Shown: in pieces, positions 1 through 7,403 of the stretch
Position numbering within the stretch: the stretch's first letter is position 1
How the letters are laid out: every line of letters begins with the position of its first letter
DNA from: a virus
Strand: one strand, 5' to 3'
Virus record (IMG/VR): IMGVR_UViG_3300044974_000947
Span: 1 to 46,603 of that record
DNA length: 46,603 bases
Position numbers and translations under genes: made by a program
Notes under the pieces: model-generated
Database searches by the model: none
What the model was told of the DNA's origin: nothing
What the model saw: only the letters and a program-made list of their open reading frames with translations

Positions 1-232
1 TTGGCAACCCGTTCGAGCCTCGCTACGTCGATCGGAACGCTTGCCTCGGGCAACGTACGGATGCTTCCTCAGTCCGTACCCACTTGCAGTGCGTGCAGTA
101 GTCACGTCGGGTCAGACAGAAACGGGTGCGCACATGGGCGACGATCGACATTCACGAGGGGAGCACCGCGGGGGAGCCACTCCGCGGTCGTCACGACAAG
201 GCCGCAAGGCCCCAACTGAGGCGGTAACGCCA
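1..232 (+). ncRNA. omega RNA (HEARO RNA) of IscB copy 1, 5'-truncated by window edge
   Basis: The region directly upstream of iscB is non-coding and matches the region upstream of copy 2 almost perfectly: one mismatch in the first 163 nt, at position 128. Readable hairpins are 55-79 (stem GTACGGA/TCCGTAC) and 165-188 (stem ACCGCGG/CCGCGGT). The second hairpin has a different sequence but the same pairing in copy 2, which supports an RNA. The sequence CCTCGCTA (18-25) pairs with a 5' arm that is visible only in copy 2 (12531-12538), so the start of this RNA and its guide are missing here. In this family the RNA guides the IscB nuclease through a short 5' segment. Confidence 0.85.
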
Positions 233-1600
233 ATGATCGAGAAGAATCGTTCCGAAGAAGCGTGGGTTCCGGTGCTGGACAAGCGTGGCGTCCCGCTGAT
301 GCCGTGCCATCCCGCGCGAGCGCGTCAGATGCTTCGTGCGGGGCGTGCCGTGGTGGCGCACCACACGCCGTTCGTGATCCGACTCAAGGATCGCGTGGGC
401 GGCGACGTTCAACCCGTCCGCGTCTGCGAAGATCCCGGCAGCAAGACCACGGGCATCGCCGTGGTCCGCGAGATTCCCGCCGCCAGCGACGGCGATGGCC
501 CGACCCGCGTCGTGCTGTTCAAGATGGAACTCGCGCACCGCGGCGCCGACGTCCACAAGCAGATGGGGCAACGTTCGGCGAACCGCAAGCGCCGTCGCAG
601 CGCGAACACGCGCTACCGTGAGCGACGGTACAGCAACCGCGCATCGTCGCGCCGCAAGGGTCGCCTTGCACCTTCGCTGCGTACGCGCCTCGACACGACG
701 CTTTCGTGGACGCGGCGCCTCATGCGCTGGTATCCCGTCGCCGCCGTGAGCGTCGAGCGCGTTCGCTTCGACACGCAACTCATGGAGAACCCGGAGATCA
801 GCGGCGTGGAGTACCAGCAAGGCACCCTCGCCGGATACGAGACGCGCGAGTACGTTCTGGAGAAGTGGGGCCGCTCGTGCGCCTACTGCGACGCGGGGAA
901 CGTGCCGCTCAACCTCGATCACGTCGTCCCGCGAGTGAGCGGCGGGAGCAATCGTCCGAGTAACCTCGTGCCCGCGTGTGTGCCCTGCAACCAGAAGAAG
1001 GGCGCGCAATCACTGACGACGTTCCTCAAGCGCGACCCGAAGCGTGCGGCACGCATTCTCGCGGGGCTCAAGAAGCCCCTGCGGGACGCGGCGGCGATGA
1101 ACTCGACGCGATGGGCGCTGGATCGTGAACTGCGGGCGCTCGGGGTGCCCGTCGAGGCAGCATCGGGCGGGCGAACGAAGTGGAACCGCCACCGCTTCAA
1201 CGTTCCGAAGACGCACGCCAACGACGCCGTGTGCGTGGGAAACGTCGGCGGCGTGATCGGCGCCGACACGCAGACGCTATACGTGGAGTGCATGGGGCGC
1301 GGCACGTATCAACGCCAACACTCGAACGCCTATGGTTTCCCTCGTGGCGCTCCGAAGATGCGTGAGAAGCGCGTACGGGGCTTCGGCACGGGTGATATCG
1401 TGCGCGCCGTGATGCCGAAGGGAAAACACGCCGGTATGCACGTCGGACGTGCCGCAGTCCGCGCGAAAGGTCAATTCGCGGTCTATGCGCAGGGCAAGAG
1501 GATCGACGTGATTTGGAAACACTGCCGCGTGTTGCAGCGCGCCGATGGCTACCGCTACGCGTGGCGCGAGGAGAAAAACGATGCGGTTACTAACCGATAG
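233..1600 (+). CDS. iscB: IscB RNA-guided HNH/RuvC nuclease, copy 1
   Basis: This 455-residue protein has the full IscB order. An N-terminal PLMP domain carries the literal motif at residues 21-24. RuvC-I is DPGSKTTG with Asp67. An Arg-rich bridge helix spans about 114-142. RuvC-II is VERVRFD with Glu175. The HNH domain has CxxC 216-219, Asp229-His230, Asn244 and CxxC 249-252. RuvC-III is HAND with His328 and Asp331. A C-terminal domain follows. All catalytic residues are present, so the enzyme is predicted active. The start ATG at 233 matches the start of copy 2; a longer in-frame reading from position 41 runs through the omega RNA and is not credible. IscB is the ancestor-like relative of Cas9 and cuts DNA that matches the omega RNA guide next to a short motif. 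It is about 90% similar by eye to copy 2. Confidence 0.92.
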   Translation: MIEKNRSEEAWVPVLDKRGVPLMPCHPARARQMLRAGRAVVAHHTPFVIRLKDRVGGDVQPVRVCEDPGSKTTGIAVVREIPAASDGDGPTRVVLFKMELAHRGADVHKQMGQRSANRKRRRSANTRYRERRYSNRASSRRKGRLAPSLRTRLDTTLSWTRRLMRWYPVAAVSVERVRFDTQLMENPEISGVEYQQGTLAGYETREYVLEKWGRSCAYCDAGNVPLNLDHVVPRVSGGSNRPSNLVPACVPCNQKKGAQSLTTFLKRDPKRAARILAGLKKPLRDAAAMNSTRWALDRELRALGVPVEAASGGRTKWNRHRFNVPKTHANDAVCVGNVGGVIGADTQTLYVECMGRGTYQRQHSNAYGFPRGAPKMREKRVRGFGTGDIVRAVMPKGKHAGMHVGRAAVRAKGQFAVYAQGKRIDVIWKHCRVLQRADGYRYAWREEKNDAVTNR

Positions 1601-1647
1601 GCGCTTCCCCACCGCCATGAATGGCTGTGCACCCGCGCTGGCAAGTC

Positions 1648-1740
1648 ATGACGACCACCGCCGCGTGGTTGCAGACCGTCGTGCCGACCGTGCGGACGTA
1701 CGCGAACGGGCGGCGGGCAATGAAGGGTAAACGACGATGA
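1648..1740 (+). pseudogene. 3' remnant of the gene interrupted by IscB element copy 1
   Basis: Beginning at the ATGA that follows the element's right end, an open frame of 30 codons ends in TGA at 1738-1740. That stop overlaps the ATG of the next gene, the usual operon junction in this genome. The last residues read TYANGRRAMKGKRR, the same C-terminal NGRRA/S motif found on several other proteins here. This therefore looks like the tail of a phage protein whose 5' part lies before the window. The ATG at the junction might allow a short product to be made, but no function is inferred. Confidence 0.6.
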
Positions 1741-2666
1741 AATCGCGTAGGCACGAGGGCGCATTGAGCATCACGTCGCTTCGCGGGGCGAGAATCGCCG
1801 TCGATGTTCGCGATGGTCGCACGACCGTATCCGTCGGAGTTCCGCGTCACGGGTGCGCCAGCGTCGGCCACACAACGCTGCGCGACAACGCATGGGAGTC
1901 GCTGCGGGCACTCGCGCGATCATTGATCGCGGACGGCATCAAGGTGAAGTTCGGGCGCGAAGAAGCCACGGGGCAGCGCCGCGCGAACAGTCCCGAGTCG
2001 ATCATCGTCGCAGCGGAACTCGATGCAGCGATCGTCGCGGAGCGACTCGCGGGTCGCTTCGATGCTGCGGTGGAGCGGGTGGCCCGCTCGATCGCAACGC
2101 CCATCCCGCGGGCGCAGTCGGTTCCGCTCGAAGAGGTTGTCGAGGAGGCGCGGAGGCAGGAGCAGTTCCAGTTGCCGCGACGCTTCGGGATGTACGAAGG
2201 TCGCCCACCGCAGACGCAGGAGTCGGCAGCGAAGATGGCGCGCGGAACCACGCGCATCATCGAACGCGACGGGCGCGAAGGCGGCGGCTACGTGCTCGTG
2301 AACGTGCCGATCGACTGGTTGCACACGTCATCGTCACACGTCGACCCCGACCGGCAATCGAGGCAGGGGACCATCGGCGGGACGGCGGACCCCGCGTTCT
2401 CGACGAGTTACTACGGGCACGCGAGCGGCATGAGCGCAAGCGACGCGGCAGGGCCGTGTCTCGGTCTGGAGAACGGCAACAACCGCGTGTTCTTCGCGCG
2501 AGCGCATGGGCGTTCCAGTTACCCGGTGTTCGTCGTGCGATCGGCGTGGGAGCGACTGGTGCGTGAGGTGCGGGACGCCCGACGTTCGGCGAGCGATGCG
2601 CCGTGCGAGACGCGCAAGTCGTCGCCGAACGGACGGCGGGCGATGAAGCGCCGCCGACGGCGCTAG
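1737..2666 (+). CDS. Hypothetical protein with C-terminal NGRRAMKR tail
   Basis: This 309-residue protein is not recognised. Its ATG overlaps the stop of the preceding remnant (ATGA), which fixes the start. The N-terminal 90 residues look like a small alpha/beta domain and the middle is helical and charged. The region near residues 180-290 contains a glycine-rich stretch (EREGREGGGY-like) and aromatic segments. The last residues are SSPNGRRAMK followed by six arginines/lysines, a strongly basic tail also seen on unrelated neighbours. Its stop overlaps the stop of the convergent minus-strand gene at 2663. Length and codon use look like a real gene. Confidence 0.75.
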   Translation: MKSRRHEGALSITSLRGARIAVDVRDGRTTVSVGVPRHGCASVGHTTLRDNAWESLRALARSLIADGIKVKFGREEATGQRRANSPESIIVAAELDAAIVAERLAGRFDAAVERVARSIATPIPRAQSVPLEEVVEEARRQEQFQLPRRFGMYEGRPPQTQESAAKMARGTTRIIERDGREGGGYVLVNVPIDWLHTSSSHVDPDRQSRQGTIGGTADPAFSTSYYGHASGMSASDAAGPCLGLENGNNRVFFARAHGRSSYPVFVVRSAWERLVREVRDARRSASDAPCETRKSSPNGRRAMKRRRRR

Positions 2667-3190
2667 GCCGCGACGACCTTCGCGTGCGTGAGCCCGTGCT
2701 CGATCGCCACCGCGGCGGTCATGCGGGCGCCGTTGAGCAGCGACGCGGGGAGCGTGCTCGGGGCGATCGGTTCGCCGGGGTGGAACGTGAACACGATCTC
2801 GTGCCCCTCGTCGGTGCCGAGGATGATAACCGCGAAGTCGACCGGCGTGGTGGCGGCGCCGGGAACGGTCGCCTCGACGTAGCCGGTGCGCTTCGCGTCG
2901 GCGAGCACGACCGTCGTGTCGGCGGGGAGCGACGCGAGCGCCACGATGCCCACGCGGCCCGCCATCGGAGCGCGGAACGCGGCGCAGCCCGCCATGATAG
3001 CGGGGTGCTCGTACGCCTCCCACGCGGCCGACTGGAGGGCGTGCAGAAGGGCGGCGGGGTCGCTGTAGTCGGCGAACACCGACCCGCAGGCGTCGGCGCC
3101 GCGGCACCGCTGCGCGAGGCAACGGGCGAGGTAGTCGGCGGGGGTGGCGAGGAGGGCGGCGGCGATGCGCGAGGCAGTCGAGGTGTGCAT
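2663..3190 (-). CDS. Hypothetical protein
   Basis: This 175-residue protein is not recognised. The ATG at 3190 was chosen over longer in-frame starts because a strong promoter-like motif (GTCAGAAC, 14 nt, CGTATAAG) ends only four bases before it; the longer reading would overlap the divergent gene at 3294. The sequence is rich in alanine and hydrophobic residues and has cysteines near the N-terminus (ARCLAQRCRGADAC). Its C-terminal half reads like a compact beta-rich domain (VVLADAKRTGYVEATV, then FAVIILGTDEGHEIVF). It is likely the first gene of a leaderless transcript. Confidence 0.7.
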   Translation of the reverse strand: MHTSTASRIAAALLATPADYLARCLAQRCRGADACGSVFADYSDPAALLHALQSAAWEAYEHPAIMAGCAAFRAPMAGRVGIVALASLPADTTVVLADAKRTGYVEATVPGAATTPVDFAVIILGTDEGHEIVFTFHPGEPIAPSTLPASLLNGARMTAAVAIEHGLTHAKVVAA

Positions 3191-3194
3191 ACCG

Positions 3195-3224
3195 CTTATA
3201 CGCTCGGGGGCGGCGAGTTCTGAC
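3195..3224 (-). promoter_or_regulatory. Phage promoter motif (GTCAGAAC-N14-CGTATAAG) for the gene at 3190
   Basis: On the minus strand GTCAGAAC (3217-3224) is followed by exactly 14 nt and CGTATAAG (3195-3202), then 4 nt and the ATG at 3190. This is the best match to the window-wide motif. The expected transcription start would fall on or next to the start codon. Confidence 0.65.
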
Positions 3225-3257
3225 ACGGGGGCGGTGATTTGTTTTCGACGCGGTGGC

Positions 3258-3288
3258 GTAAAGAACTGCGGGGCGGCGGGCGTATGAG
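3258..3288 (+). promoter_or_regulatory. Phage promoter motif (GTAAAGAAC-N14-CGTATGAG) for the gene at 3294
   Basis: GTAAAGAAC (3258-3266), 14 nt, CGTATGAG (3281-3288), then 5 nt to the ATG. It is divergent from the motif at 3195-3224, so the short intergenic region drives two genes in opposite directions. Confidence 0.65.
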
Positions 3289-3293
3289 GGTGC

Positions 3294-3674
3294 ATGAACC
3301 CCGTAAACATCACCGTTTCCGACGTGAACGGCGTCGAGTCGCCGTACGAGTTCTGCTTCGCTGGCGGTCGCAAGGCCGTGGTTCCGCGCGAGGAACTCAC
3401 CTCCGCGCTGGTAGCGCGCATCGACGCCGCGCTGGCGTTCGCGAAGTGGGAGGAGTACGCGGACGTGGGTGGCCCCGACGAGCCCGTGTTCGTCGAGCAC
3501 TACGCGACGGTCTCGCTCGAAATGAGCGACGAAGAAGTGAGGTCGGTGTTCTCGCCGCCGCCGCCTCCGATCAGCGCGCAGCCCGCGACGTGCCGTGGCG
3601 AGATGATCTGCCGCGAGTTCTCGACGGGCGACGGCGACTGCTGCTGCGGGATGCGCTACCCCGGCGAGGGGTGA
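3294..3674 (+). CDS. Hypothetical protein, Cys-rich C-terminus
   Basis: This 126-residue acidic protein is not recognised. The start follows a promoter-like motif by five bases. The N-terminal half reads as a beta-rich domain (NITVSDVNGVESPYEF). A proline run (SPPPPPIS, about residues 89-96) separates it from a short cysteine-rich tail (ATCRGEMICRE, then GDCCCGMRY). The tail could bind a metal, but the spacing does not match a zinc ribbon that I know. The gene is divergent from the one at 2663-3190. Confidence 0.65.
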   Translation: MNPVNITVSDVNGVESPYEFCFAGGRKAVVPREELTSALVARIDAALAFAKWEEYADVGGPDEPVFVEHYATVSLEMSDEEVRSVFSPPPPPISAQPATCRGEMICREFSTGDGDCCCGMRYPGEG

Positions 3675-3677
3675 GCG

Positions 3678-3706
3678 TTGACGGGCGCGGCGCGGGCGTG
3701 TATTTG
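3678..3706 (+). promoter_or_regulatory. Sigma70-like promoter (TTGACG-N17-TATTTG) for the gene at 3713
   Basis: TTGACG (3678-3683), 17 nt, TATTTG (3701-3706), then 6 nt to the ATG at 3713. With normal -10 to start-site spacing the mRNA would begin at or next to the ATG (leaderless). Confidence 0.55.
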
Positions 3707-3712
3707 TGGCCC

Positions 3713-4141
3713 ATGCCCACCCGCAAGCGAACGTCCATCCACAATCCAAAGCGTCTCACGCTGGCAGAGCAGTGGGATGCCTACGACGCTGCCGTCGCGG
3801 AAACTTACCGCAGAAACATTATCCAAATGCAGTGGGTCGATCAGGGCGAGAAGTGGGCGCGTGAGTTCGTGTCGAGGCCGTATGCGGCGAAGATGATGAG
3901 CGCCCCGTCGTTCGACCCCGAAGAAGAAGCCACGGAGTGGTGGATCGAGGCAGCGACGGAAGAAGAGGTAAAGGATAGCCTCGGATTTATGGGGGTGCAG
4001 GTCGGTTTCGCTGATGAACTGGAGCGTCTCACGGGCCGCAAGTTCTTGCGTTCCAGTACGTCACGCGAGCAGTGGAACATCCCGTTTCATGAGGTCCAGA
4101 AGATGTTCAAGCGACCGCGCGGGGCGAGGCCGAACTACTGA
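3713..4141 (+). CDS. Hypothetical protein, tandem paralogue A
   Basis: This 142-residue protein is not recognised. It is clearly homologous to the next gene (4233-4676). Both begin with a basic stretch and HNP or RNP, then share LAEQWD(A/E)YDA, then W(V/I)D-G-(K/E)WA, an FDPEE segment, D-(L/I)G-MG, and ELERLTG-KF. Both finish with a basic K-PRG-RP tail. Acidic helical segments and conserved tryptophans suggest a small helical protein. A sigma70-like promoter ends six bases before the ATG. The pair looks like a local duplication. Confidence 0.75.
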   Translation: MPTRKRTSIHNPKRLTLAEQWDAYDAAVAETYRRNIIQMQWVDQGEKWAREFVSRPYAAKMMSAPSFDPEEEATEWWIEAATEEEVKDSLGFMGVQVGFADELERLTGRKFLRSSTSREQWNIPFHEVQKMFKRPRGARPNY

Positions 4142-4232
4142 GTCGGCACGCCTCGCGGGAACCTCTCGCACGTCGAGGGTGAGCGCGAAGTTGAGCCAGC
4201 GGCAGCATCCACCGCACACGAAGGAAACGTCA

Positions 4233-4676
4233 ATGCCCGCCAGCAAGCGTCGCTCGCTCCGCAACCCGCCGTCGAAACGTCCGTCGCTCGCGGAGCAGTG
4301 GGACGAGTACGACGCCATCGTGCACCGCATCTTCCACGAACACGGTCAAGAGTTGTGGTGGATCGACGAGGGCAAGGCGTGGGCGCAGCGGTTCGTGACG
4401 AACCCGGTGGCGATGGCCCGACTTGACCGTGGGAAGTTCGACCCGGAGGAGTACGCTGCGGACCGATGGACGGACACGGCGTCGGAGGCGGAGGCGCGCG
4501 ACTCGATCGGACACATGGGCGCGATGATCGGGTTCACCACTGAACTGGAGCGCCTCACCGGGCACAAGTTCCACCGCTTCAACACCGCGGATGCCGCCGA
4601 CTACATCAAGACGTGGAGCGTGCCGATGGCGCAGATCCAGAAGTCGGTCAAGAAGCCGCGCGGTCCGCGACCGTAA
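4233..4676 (+). CDS. Hypothetical protein, tandem paralogue B
   Basis: This 147-residue protein is a paralogue of the gene at 3713-4141, with the same block order and similar length. The N-terminus is SKRRSLRNPPSKR, a good example of the basic-RNP motif that recurs in this genome. The start ATG is preceded by a purine-rich AAGGAAA about ten bases upstream, so unlike its paralogue it may have a classical ribosome binding site. The two copies are clearly diverged, so the duplication is not recent. Function unknown. Confidence 0.75.
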   Translation: MPASKRRSLRNPPSKRPSLAEQWDEYDAIVHRIFHEHGQELWWIDEGKAWAQRFVTNPVAMARLDRGKFDPEEYAADRWTDTASEAEARDSIGHMGAMIGFTTELERLTGHKFHRFNTADAADYIKTWSVPMAQIQKSVKKPRGPRP

Positions 4677-4757
4677 CGTTCCGCGGCAAACGACGCCGAA
4701 CGAGAACGTCGCGTTTTCCTCCCCATCGCGCCGCGCATGGTGTAACGTGAGGGCGCG

Positions 4758-6020
4758 ATGACCATTTTTCTCGACCACCACTCGACCACCCCTCCCTCCG
4801 AAGCCGTGATCGACGCCGTGGTGCGGGCGATGCGCGTCGCTGGCAACGCCTCGTCGTCGCACGAGGGTGGGAAGGCGGCGTCGAAGATCGTCGAGGATGC
4901 CCGCCGCTGCGTCGCCGAGACGATGGGCGGCGTCGATCCGGCAGACATCTACTTCACTTCGGGCGCTACAGAATCGAACGGCATCGTACTCAGGTCAATC
5001 GTCGATGGCGAGAACGAGCGCGGGCGGCGCCCTCACATCGTCACTTCTGCGATCGAGCACAGCGCCATTCTCGTGCCCCTGCGTCAACTCGCGAAGCGCG
5101 GGCAATGCACGTTCACGGCAGTCCCCGTGGGCGCGTCGGGCATCGTGAACCCCGCCGACGTGGCCCGTGCGATCCGCCCCGACACGGTGCTCGTTTCCGT
5201 GATGGGCGCGCAGAATGAACTCGGCGGTATCCAGCCGATCGAAGAAATCGCAGCGGTCGCGCACGCTTACGGCGTGCCGATGCACTCCGATCTATGCCAG
5301 TCGTTCGGCAAGATTCCGCTGCGCGGCTTCGACTTCGCGAGCGCGAGCGCGCACAAGCTCAACGGACCTACCGGCGTGGGCTGCGTTCTGATTCCGCAAC
5401 GTTTACTCGCGCGTATGTCGGTGCCTGCGCTCGGTGGCTCGCAGCAAAACGGCGTGCGCGGCGGCACGCTGAACCTGCACGGCATCGCCGGTTTCGGCGC
5501 CGCGTGCCGCGAAATGCGAACGTGGAACGTGGGGCCGCAGAACGTCGGCGGGCTCGCGGGTGAGGCGCTGCGACTCTGCCGCCTGCGCGACCTTATGCTC
5601 CGACTCCTGCGCGAGTCGCTCGGCGACGAAATCGTTCAGGTGAACGGCGCGATCGACGCTCCGATCGGTTCGCCGCAAGCGACGAACGATCCGGCGCGAC
5701 GACTGCGACTCCCGCACTCGCTCTCGGTTCGTCTCGTGGGCGTGTGCCCGATTTCGCTCGACGCCGCGGTGCGGAGCAAGATCGACGTGTCGGCGGCGGC
5801 GGCGTGCAAGTCGCTCGGCGGCGAGCGGAGTCACGTTCTCGAAGCGATGGGCATTCCCGACGATGGCGCGGTAGTTCGCATCGGCCTCGGCAAGTGCAAC
5901 AACGAAGAGAACGTTCGCATGGCGGCGAAGGTGATTGCCGACGCGGCGATGCCGCTCGTGGGCGTAGGGTGCGACGTTCCCGCGGGCTGCGACGGCGGCG
6001 TGTGTCCGGCGCGGCGGTAG
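4758..6020 (+). CDS. Cysteine desulfurase (NifS/IscS-type, PLP-dependent)
   Basis: This 420-residue protein matches the class V aminotransferase cysteine desulfurases over its whole length. It has FTSGATESN (66-74), the EH pair at 100-101, NELGGIQP (153-160), HSDLCQ (176-181) and SASAHK with the predicted PLP lysine Lys200. It also has the G-Q-GVR-GT-N segment (227-239) and a cysteine at 350 (SAAAACKS) in the place of the catalytic persulfide cysteine. It should take sulfur from cysteine. A C-terminal extension adds three cysteines (405, 411, 416) that ordinary IscS does not carry in this arrangement. No obvious partner such as a thiouridylase or Dnd gene is in view, so the sulfur acceptor is unknown; tRNA or DNA modification are possibilities. 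Confidence 0.88.
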   Translation: MTIFLDHHSTTPPSEAVIDAVVRAMRVAGNASSSHEGGKAASKIVEDARRCVAETMGGVDPADIYFTSGATESNGIVLRSIVDGENERGRRPHIVTSAIEHSAILVPLRQLAKRGQCTFTAVPVGASGIVNPADVARAIRPDTVLVSVMGAQNELGGIQPIEEIAAVAHAYGVPMHSDLCQSFGKIPLRGFDFASASAHKLNGPTGVGCVLIPQRLLARMSVPALGGSQQNGVRGGTLNLHGIAGFGAACREMRTWNVGPQNVGGLAGEALRLCRLRDLMLRLLRESLGDEIVQVNGAIDAPIGSPQATNDPARRLRLPHSLSVRLVGVCPISLDAAVRSKIDVSAAAACKSLGGERSHVLEAMGIPDDGAVVRIGLGKCNNEENVRMAAKVIADAAMPLVGVGCDVPAGCDGGVCPARR

Positions 6021-6021
6021 G

Positions 6022-6477
6022 CTAGCGCGAGGAGCGACGGGCGCGGCGCGCGGGGGCGTCGGCCACCGCATCCTCGACGCTCTCGCCCATTTCCATAAGC
6101 CTTCGCGCGCACGCGAACGAGAAGGCGGTCTCCGCTTCGAGACCCTCCTGAATCCACGCCTTGCCGATGTAGGCACGCTCCTCGGCGCTGCACCCACCGA
6201 TCACGGCGCCGAAACACCGCTCGGTATGCAGGATCGCGATGGCCGTTGTCGCCGTCGAATAGGCGGTGAGAAGCGCCACGAGGGCGCCGCCCGCGGCGGG
6301 AACCTCGTCGAGCACGATGCCGGGGATCGCCTCACCGTAGATCCTCGCCACGTCCGCCCACTGGCGCTTGCCCGCGTCGACCGCTTGCCCCGCTCGGTAC
6401 ACGAAAACATGAAGCGGGTTCTCTCGCATGATGGCGACGAACTCGGGGTCGGGAGCGGTGCGGGCGGTGTTCTTCAT
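6022..6477 (-). CDS. Hypothetical helical protein
   Basis: This 151-residue protein is not recognised. The ATG at 6477 is fixed by a promoter-like motif eight bases upstream. Most of the sequence predicts alpha helices with alanine-rich faces (GGALVALLTAYSTATTAIAI, about residues 62-81), which could be a buried or membrane-proximal helix. The protein ends in a basic ARRARRSSR tail. Its stop lies one base past the stop of the convergent desulfurase gene. Confidence 0.65.
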   Translation of the reverse strand: MKNTARTAPDPEFVAIMRENPLHVFVYRAGQAVDAGKRQWADVARIYGEAIPGIVLDEVPAAGGALVALLTAYSTATTAIAILHTERCFGAVIGGCSAEERAYIGKAWIQEGLEAETAFSFACARRLMEMGESVEDAVADAPARRARRSSR

Positions 6478-6484
6478 GGTGAAC

Positions 6485-6514
6485 CTTCTACGGCGGTGGC
6501 GACCCGATTCTTGC
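6485..6514 (-). promoter_or_regulatory. Phage promoter motif (GCAAGAAT-N14-CGTAGAAG) for the gene at 6477
   Basis: On the minus strand GCAAGAAT (6507-6514), 14 nt, CGTAGAAG (6485-6492), then 7 nt to the ATG. Confidence 0.6.
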
Positions 6515-6557
6515 GCGGCCACACTGATTTCTCCTGCACGCACCGTGCGGCGGTAGG

Positions 6558-6785
6558 TTACCCGATCACCGCGTCGAGCGCGTCGACTCCGCTCTTGATC
6601 CGCGCCTCGATCGCACACACCGATGCGCCCTTGGTGGCGACGGTGAGTTCCGTGGCCTCGCACGGGTCGGCAACGTACTCCGCGATTGCGCTGCGGAGGC
6701 ACCGACGCGCGGTTTCGAGTTGCGCGCGGAGCGTGCGGAGGTTCTGGCGAGCGGCTTCGAGTTGATTGCTGAATTGGTCTCGCAT
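6558..6785 (-). CDS. Small coiled-coil protein
   Basis: This 75-residue protein is not recognised. Residues 1-40 form a clear amphipathic helix with heptad spacing of leucines and alanines (NQLEAARQNLRTLRAQLETA), so a coiled-coil dimer is likely. It is preceded by a promoter-like motif with the same 14-nt spacing as its neighbours. It lies upstream of the gene at 6022-6477 on the same strand, and both have their own promoter motif. Confidence 0.65.
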   Translation of the reverse strand: MRDQFSNQLEAARQNLRTLRAQLETARRCLRSAIAEYVADPCEATELTVATKGASVCAIEARIKSGVDALDAVIG

Positions 6786-6792
6786 GGTCCCC

Positions 6793-6822
6793 CTTCTACG
6801 TCGCCAGCACGACGGACCTTAC
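6793..6822 (-). promoter_or_regulatory. Phage promoter motif (GTAAGGTC-N14-CGTAGAAG) for the gene at 6785
   Basis: On the minus strand GTAAGGTC (6815-6822), 14 nt, CGTAGAAG (6793-6800), then 7 nt to the ATG. A divergent motif lies at 6888-6917. Confidence 0.6.
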
Positions 6823-6887
6823 GCCGCGTCGCCGATTCCTCTCGCGCGCCGCGCAGCAAGCGGTGCGGCGGAAACCGACGGTGCGAC

Positions 6888-6917
6888 GTAAGAACTCCGC
6901 GGCGCGAGGCGTAAGAG
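6888..6917 (+). promoter_or_regulatory. Phage promoter motif (GTAAGAAC-N14-CGTAAGAG) for the gene at 6926
   Basis: GTAAGAAC (6888-6895), 14 nt, CGTAAGAG (6910-6917), 8 nt, ATG. Confidence 0.6.
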
Positions 6918-6925
6918 TGGGCACC

Positions 6926-7318
6926 ATGAACACGAACCCGATGGTTTCCGCAGTGTCCCGCTACGAAGATGCCGCCCGCGCCGCCGATGCCGCGCTCAAC
7001 GCGATGTTCACGGCGTTCGGCATCGTCGGTCGCAAGGTCGTGTCCGTCGGTGGTGCGTACATCCCCGGCACCGAAGTCGGCGTGCGTGAGGCGAACGTCC
7101 TTCGCGGTCAACCGTGGAGCGTCCGCAAGGCCGACGGGTGCCTCGCCCGCCTGTACGTCGGCGCGGGCGAAGCGGAGGTGTGCGTCGGCACCGTCGAGTC
7201 GGCGCGGTTGCGCGACGAGTTCGGGCACGTTGGCATCGTGGTCGACGTGACGCAGTGCATGGAGCACTGGAACGAGTTCGTGCTCGTGGTGCTCACGGGG
7301 ATGCTTGAGCAGAAGTAG
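6926..7318 (+). CDS. Hypothetical protein
   Basis: This 130-residue protein is not recognised. The ATG follows a promoter-like motif by eight bases. The N-terminal 35 residues are helical and alanine-rich. The remainder reads as alternating beta strands (RKVVSVGGAYIPGTEVGV, ARLYVGAGEAEVCVGTV, GHVGIVVDV) and a final helix with a hydrophobic FVLVVLTGML segment. It is probably a small alpha/beta protein. Confidence 0.65.
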   Translation: MNTNPMVSAVSRYEDAARAADAALNAMFTAFGIVGRKVVSVGGAYIPGTEVGVREANVLRGQPWSVRKADGCLARLYVGAGEAEVCVGTVESARLRDEFGHVGIVVDVTQCMEHWNEFVLVVLTGMLEQK

Positions 7319-7403
7319 TCCGTCGCGAGAAGCGCGCCGTTCGCTATTGCAATCGCCCGCATAATCGGGCACCGTCGGCAGGGAACACTCGGAGAAAATC
7401 ACA

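Larger units (their letters stand above)
1..1647 (+). mobile_element. IscB/HEARO-type element, copy 1 (5' end outside window)
   Basis: The element consists of an omega-RNA region followed by an iscB gene. Its right end is inferred from comparison with copy 2. After each iscB stop codon the two copies share a short related tail containing a small hairpin (GCCAT-GA-ATGGC near 1613-1624 here) and ending in GGCAA(G/A)TC. Similarity then stops at ATGA (1648-1651) here and at GTGA in copy 2. HEARO elements are known to sit directly before ATGA or GTGA, and ATGA-type motifs serve as target-adjacent motifs for some IscB proteins. The sequence after the junction reads as the 3' part of a phage gene, so the element interrupts that gene. 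The 5' stem and the guide lie before position 1. Confidence 0.8.

Noticed and set aside
1-30. tRNA-like T-loop sequence GTTCGAGCC
   Set aside because: It lies in the omega RNA and no acceptor or anticodon arms fit around it.
41-232. In-frame extension of IscB copy 1 to a start at position 41
   Set aside because: It would translate the omega RNA. The corresponding region of copy 2 is not open in the same frame to a similar start, and the ATG at 233 aligns with the start of copy 2.
4758-6020. DndA of a phosphorothioation system
   Set aside because: No dndBCDE or related genes are in the window, so only the general cysteine desulfurase call is supported.
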